A stretch of 12,732 nt of DNA from Candidatus Microgenomatus auricola (GTDB taxonomy: Bacteria; Patescibacteriota; Patescibacteriia; UBA9570; XYC2-FULL-38-9), in NCBI GenBank assembly GCA_005239655.1, contig SBBP01000066.1:1-12732 (forward strand), read 5' to 3'. This document shows, piece by piece, positions 12,714 through 12,732 of this stretch. Made by a program: the position numbers and the translations under genes. The first letter of the stretch is position 1. Each line of letters begins with the position of its first letter. The notes beneath the pieces are model-generated. The model did no database searches, was not told the origin of the DNA, and saw only the letters and a list, made by a program, of their open reading frames with translations.

Positions 12714-12732
12714 ATTATTAACTCATTATTAA
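12714..12732 (-). repeat. Direct repeat upstream of the antitoxin, candidate operator
   Basis: On the minus strand TTAATAAT occurs twice (12732-12725 and 12721-12714), 11 bases apart, that is, one helical turn. RHH antitoxins bind tandem short repeats this way. It may also contain the -10 box. The window ends here, so more copies may follow. Confidence 0.45.

Noticed and set aside
1..12732. CRISPR array, insertion sequence, prophage or UGA recoding
   Set aside because: There are no spaced repeats, transposase or phage genes. TGA serves as a normal stop in several genes and no in-frame UGA is needed.

Overview
The window is 12.7 kb of compact bacterial DNA with short intergenic gaps (the longest is about 200 bases), ordinary TAA/TAG/TGA stops and moderate GC. 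Most starts have little or no Shine-Dalgarno sequence, and several promoters look like extended -10 boxes. Stand-alone PEP-enzyme mobile domains, TrmB-type regulators with a PLD-like sensor, and hypothetical proteins of this style are common in Candidate Phyla Radiation (Patescibacteria) genomes. That lineage is my best guess, but it is an inference, and no marker gene here fixes it.

Layout. (1) 3-2590, plus strand: a tightly packed set of an RHH-nucleotidyltransferase fusion (5' end outside the window), an ATP-grasp-like ligase and a HAD-family phosphatase. They look like one small-molecule activation or modification pathway of unknown product. (2) 2595-6318, minus strand: an operon reading trxA - trxB - class I aminotransferase - glutamate dehydrogenase, with overlaps or a 2-base gap at each junction. 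It joins thiol redox to amino-nitrogen metabolism. It is transcribed divergently from (3) 6428-7096, an NrtR-like NUDIX/winged-helix regulator with a damaged NUDIX box. (4) 7188-8300: two orphan genes, visibly GC-richer, each with its own promoter and a similar terminator hairpin; one has a perfect AGGAGG. (5) 8348-9775, minus strand: a helical protein ending in a PEP-utilising-enzyme phosphohistidine domain. It is divergent from a TrmB-family regulator (9975-10739) across a 199-base spacer that holds dyads resembling operators. (6) 10741-12046: four copies of a 16-bp parS-type palindrome (three perfect, one with a single change), interleaved with a Cys-rich metallothionein-like gene, tRNA-Ala(GGC), a MutT-like NUDIX hydrolase and a helical orphan. 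(7) 12058-12712, minus strand: an RHH-antitoxin/PIN-toxin module.

The most notable signal outside the genes is the parS cluster. It suggests that this piece is a chromosome centromere region, probably origin-proximal, although no parAB, dnaA or DnaA-box cluster lies in the window. The most notable protein observations are the nucleotidyltransferase without its catalytic signature next to an ATP-grasp-like protein and a HAD protein with an altered motif I, the thioredoxin reductase without the usual NADPH-phosphate motif, and the 107-base aminotransferase/GDH overlap.
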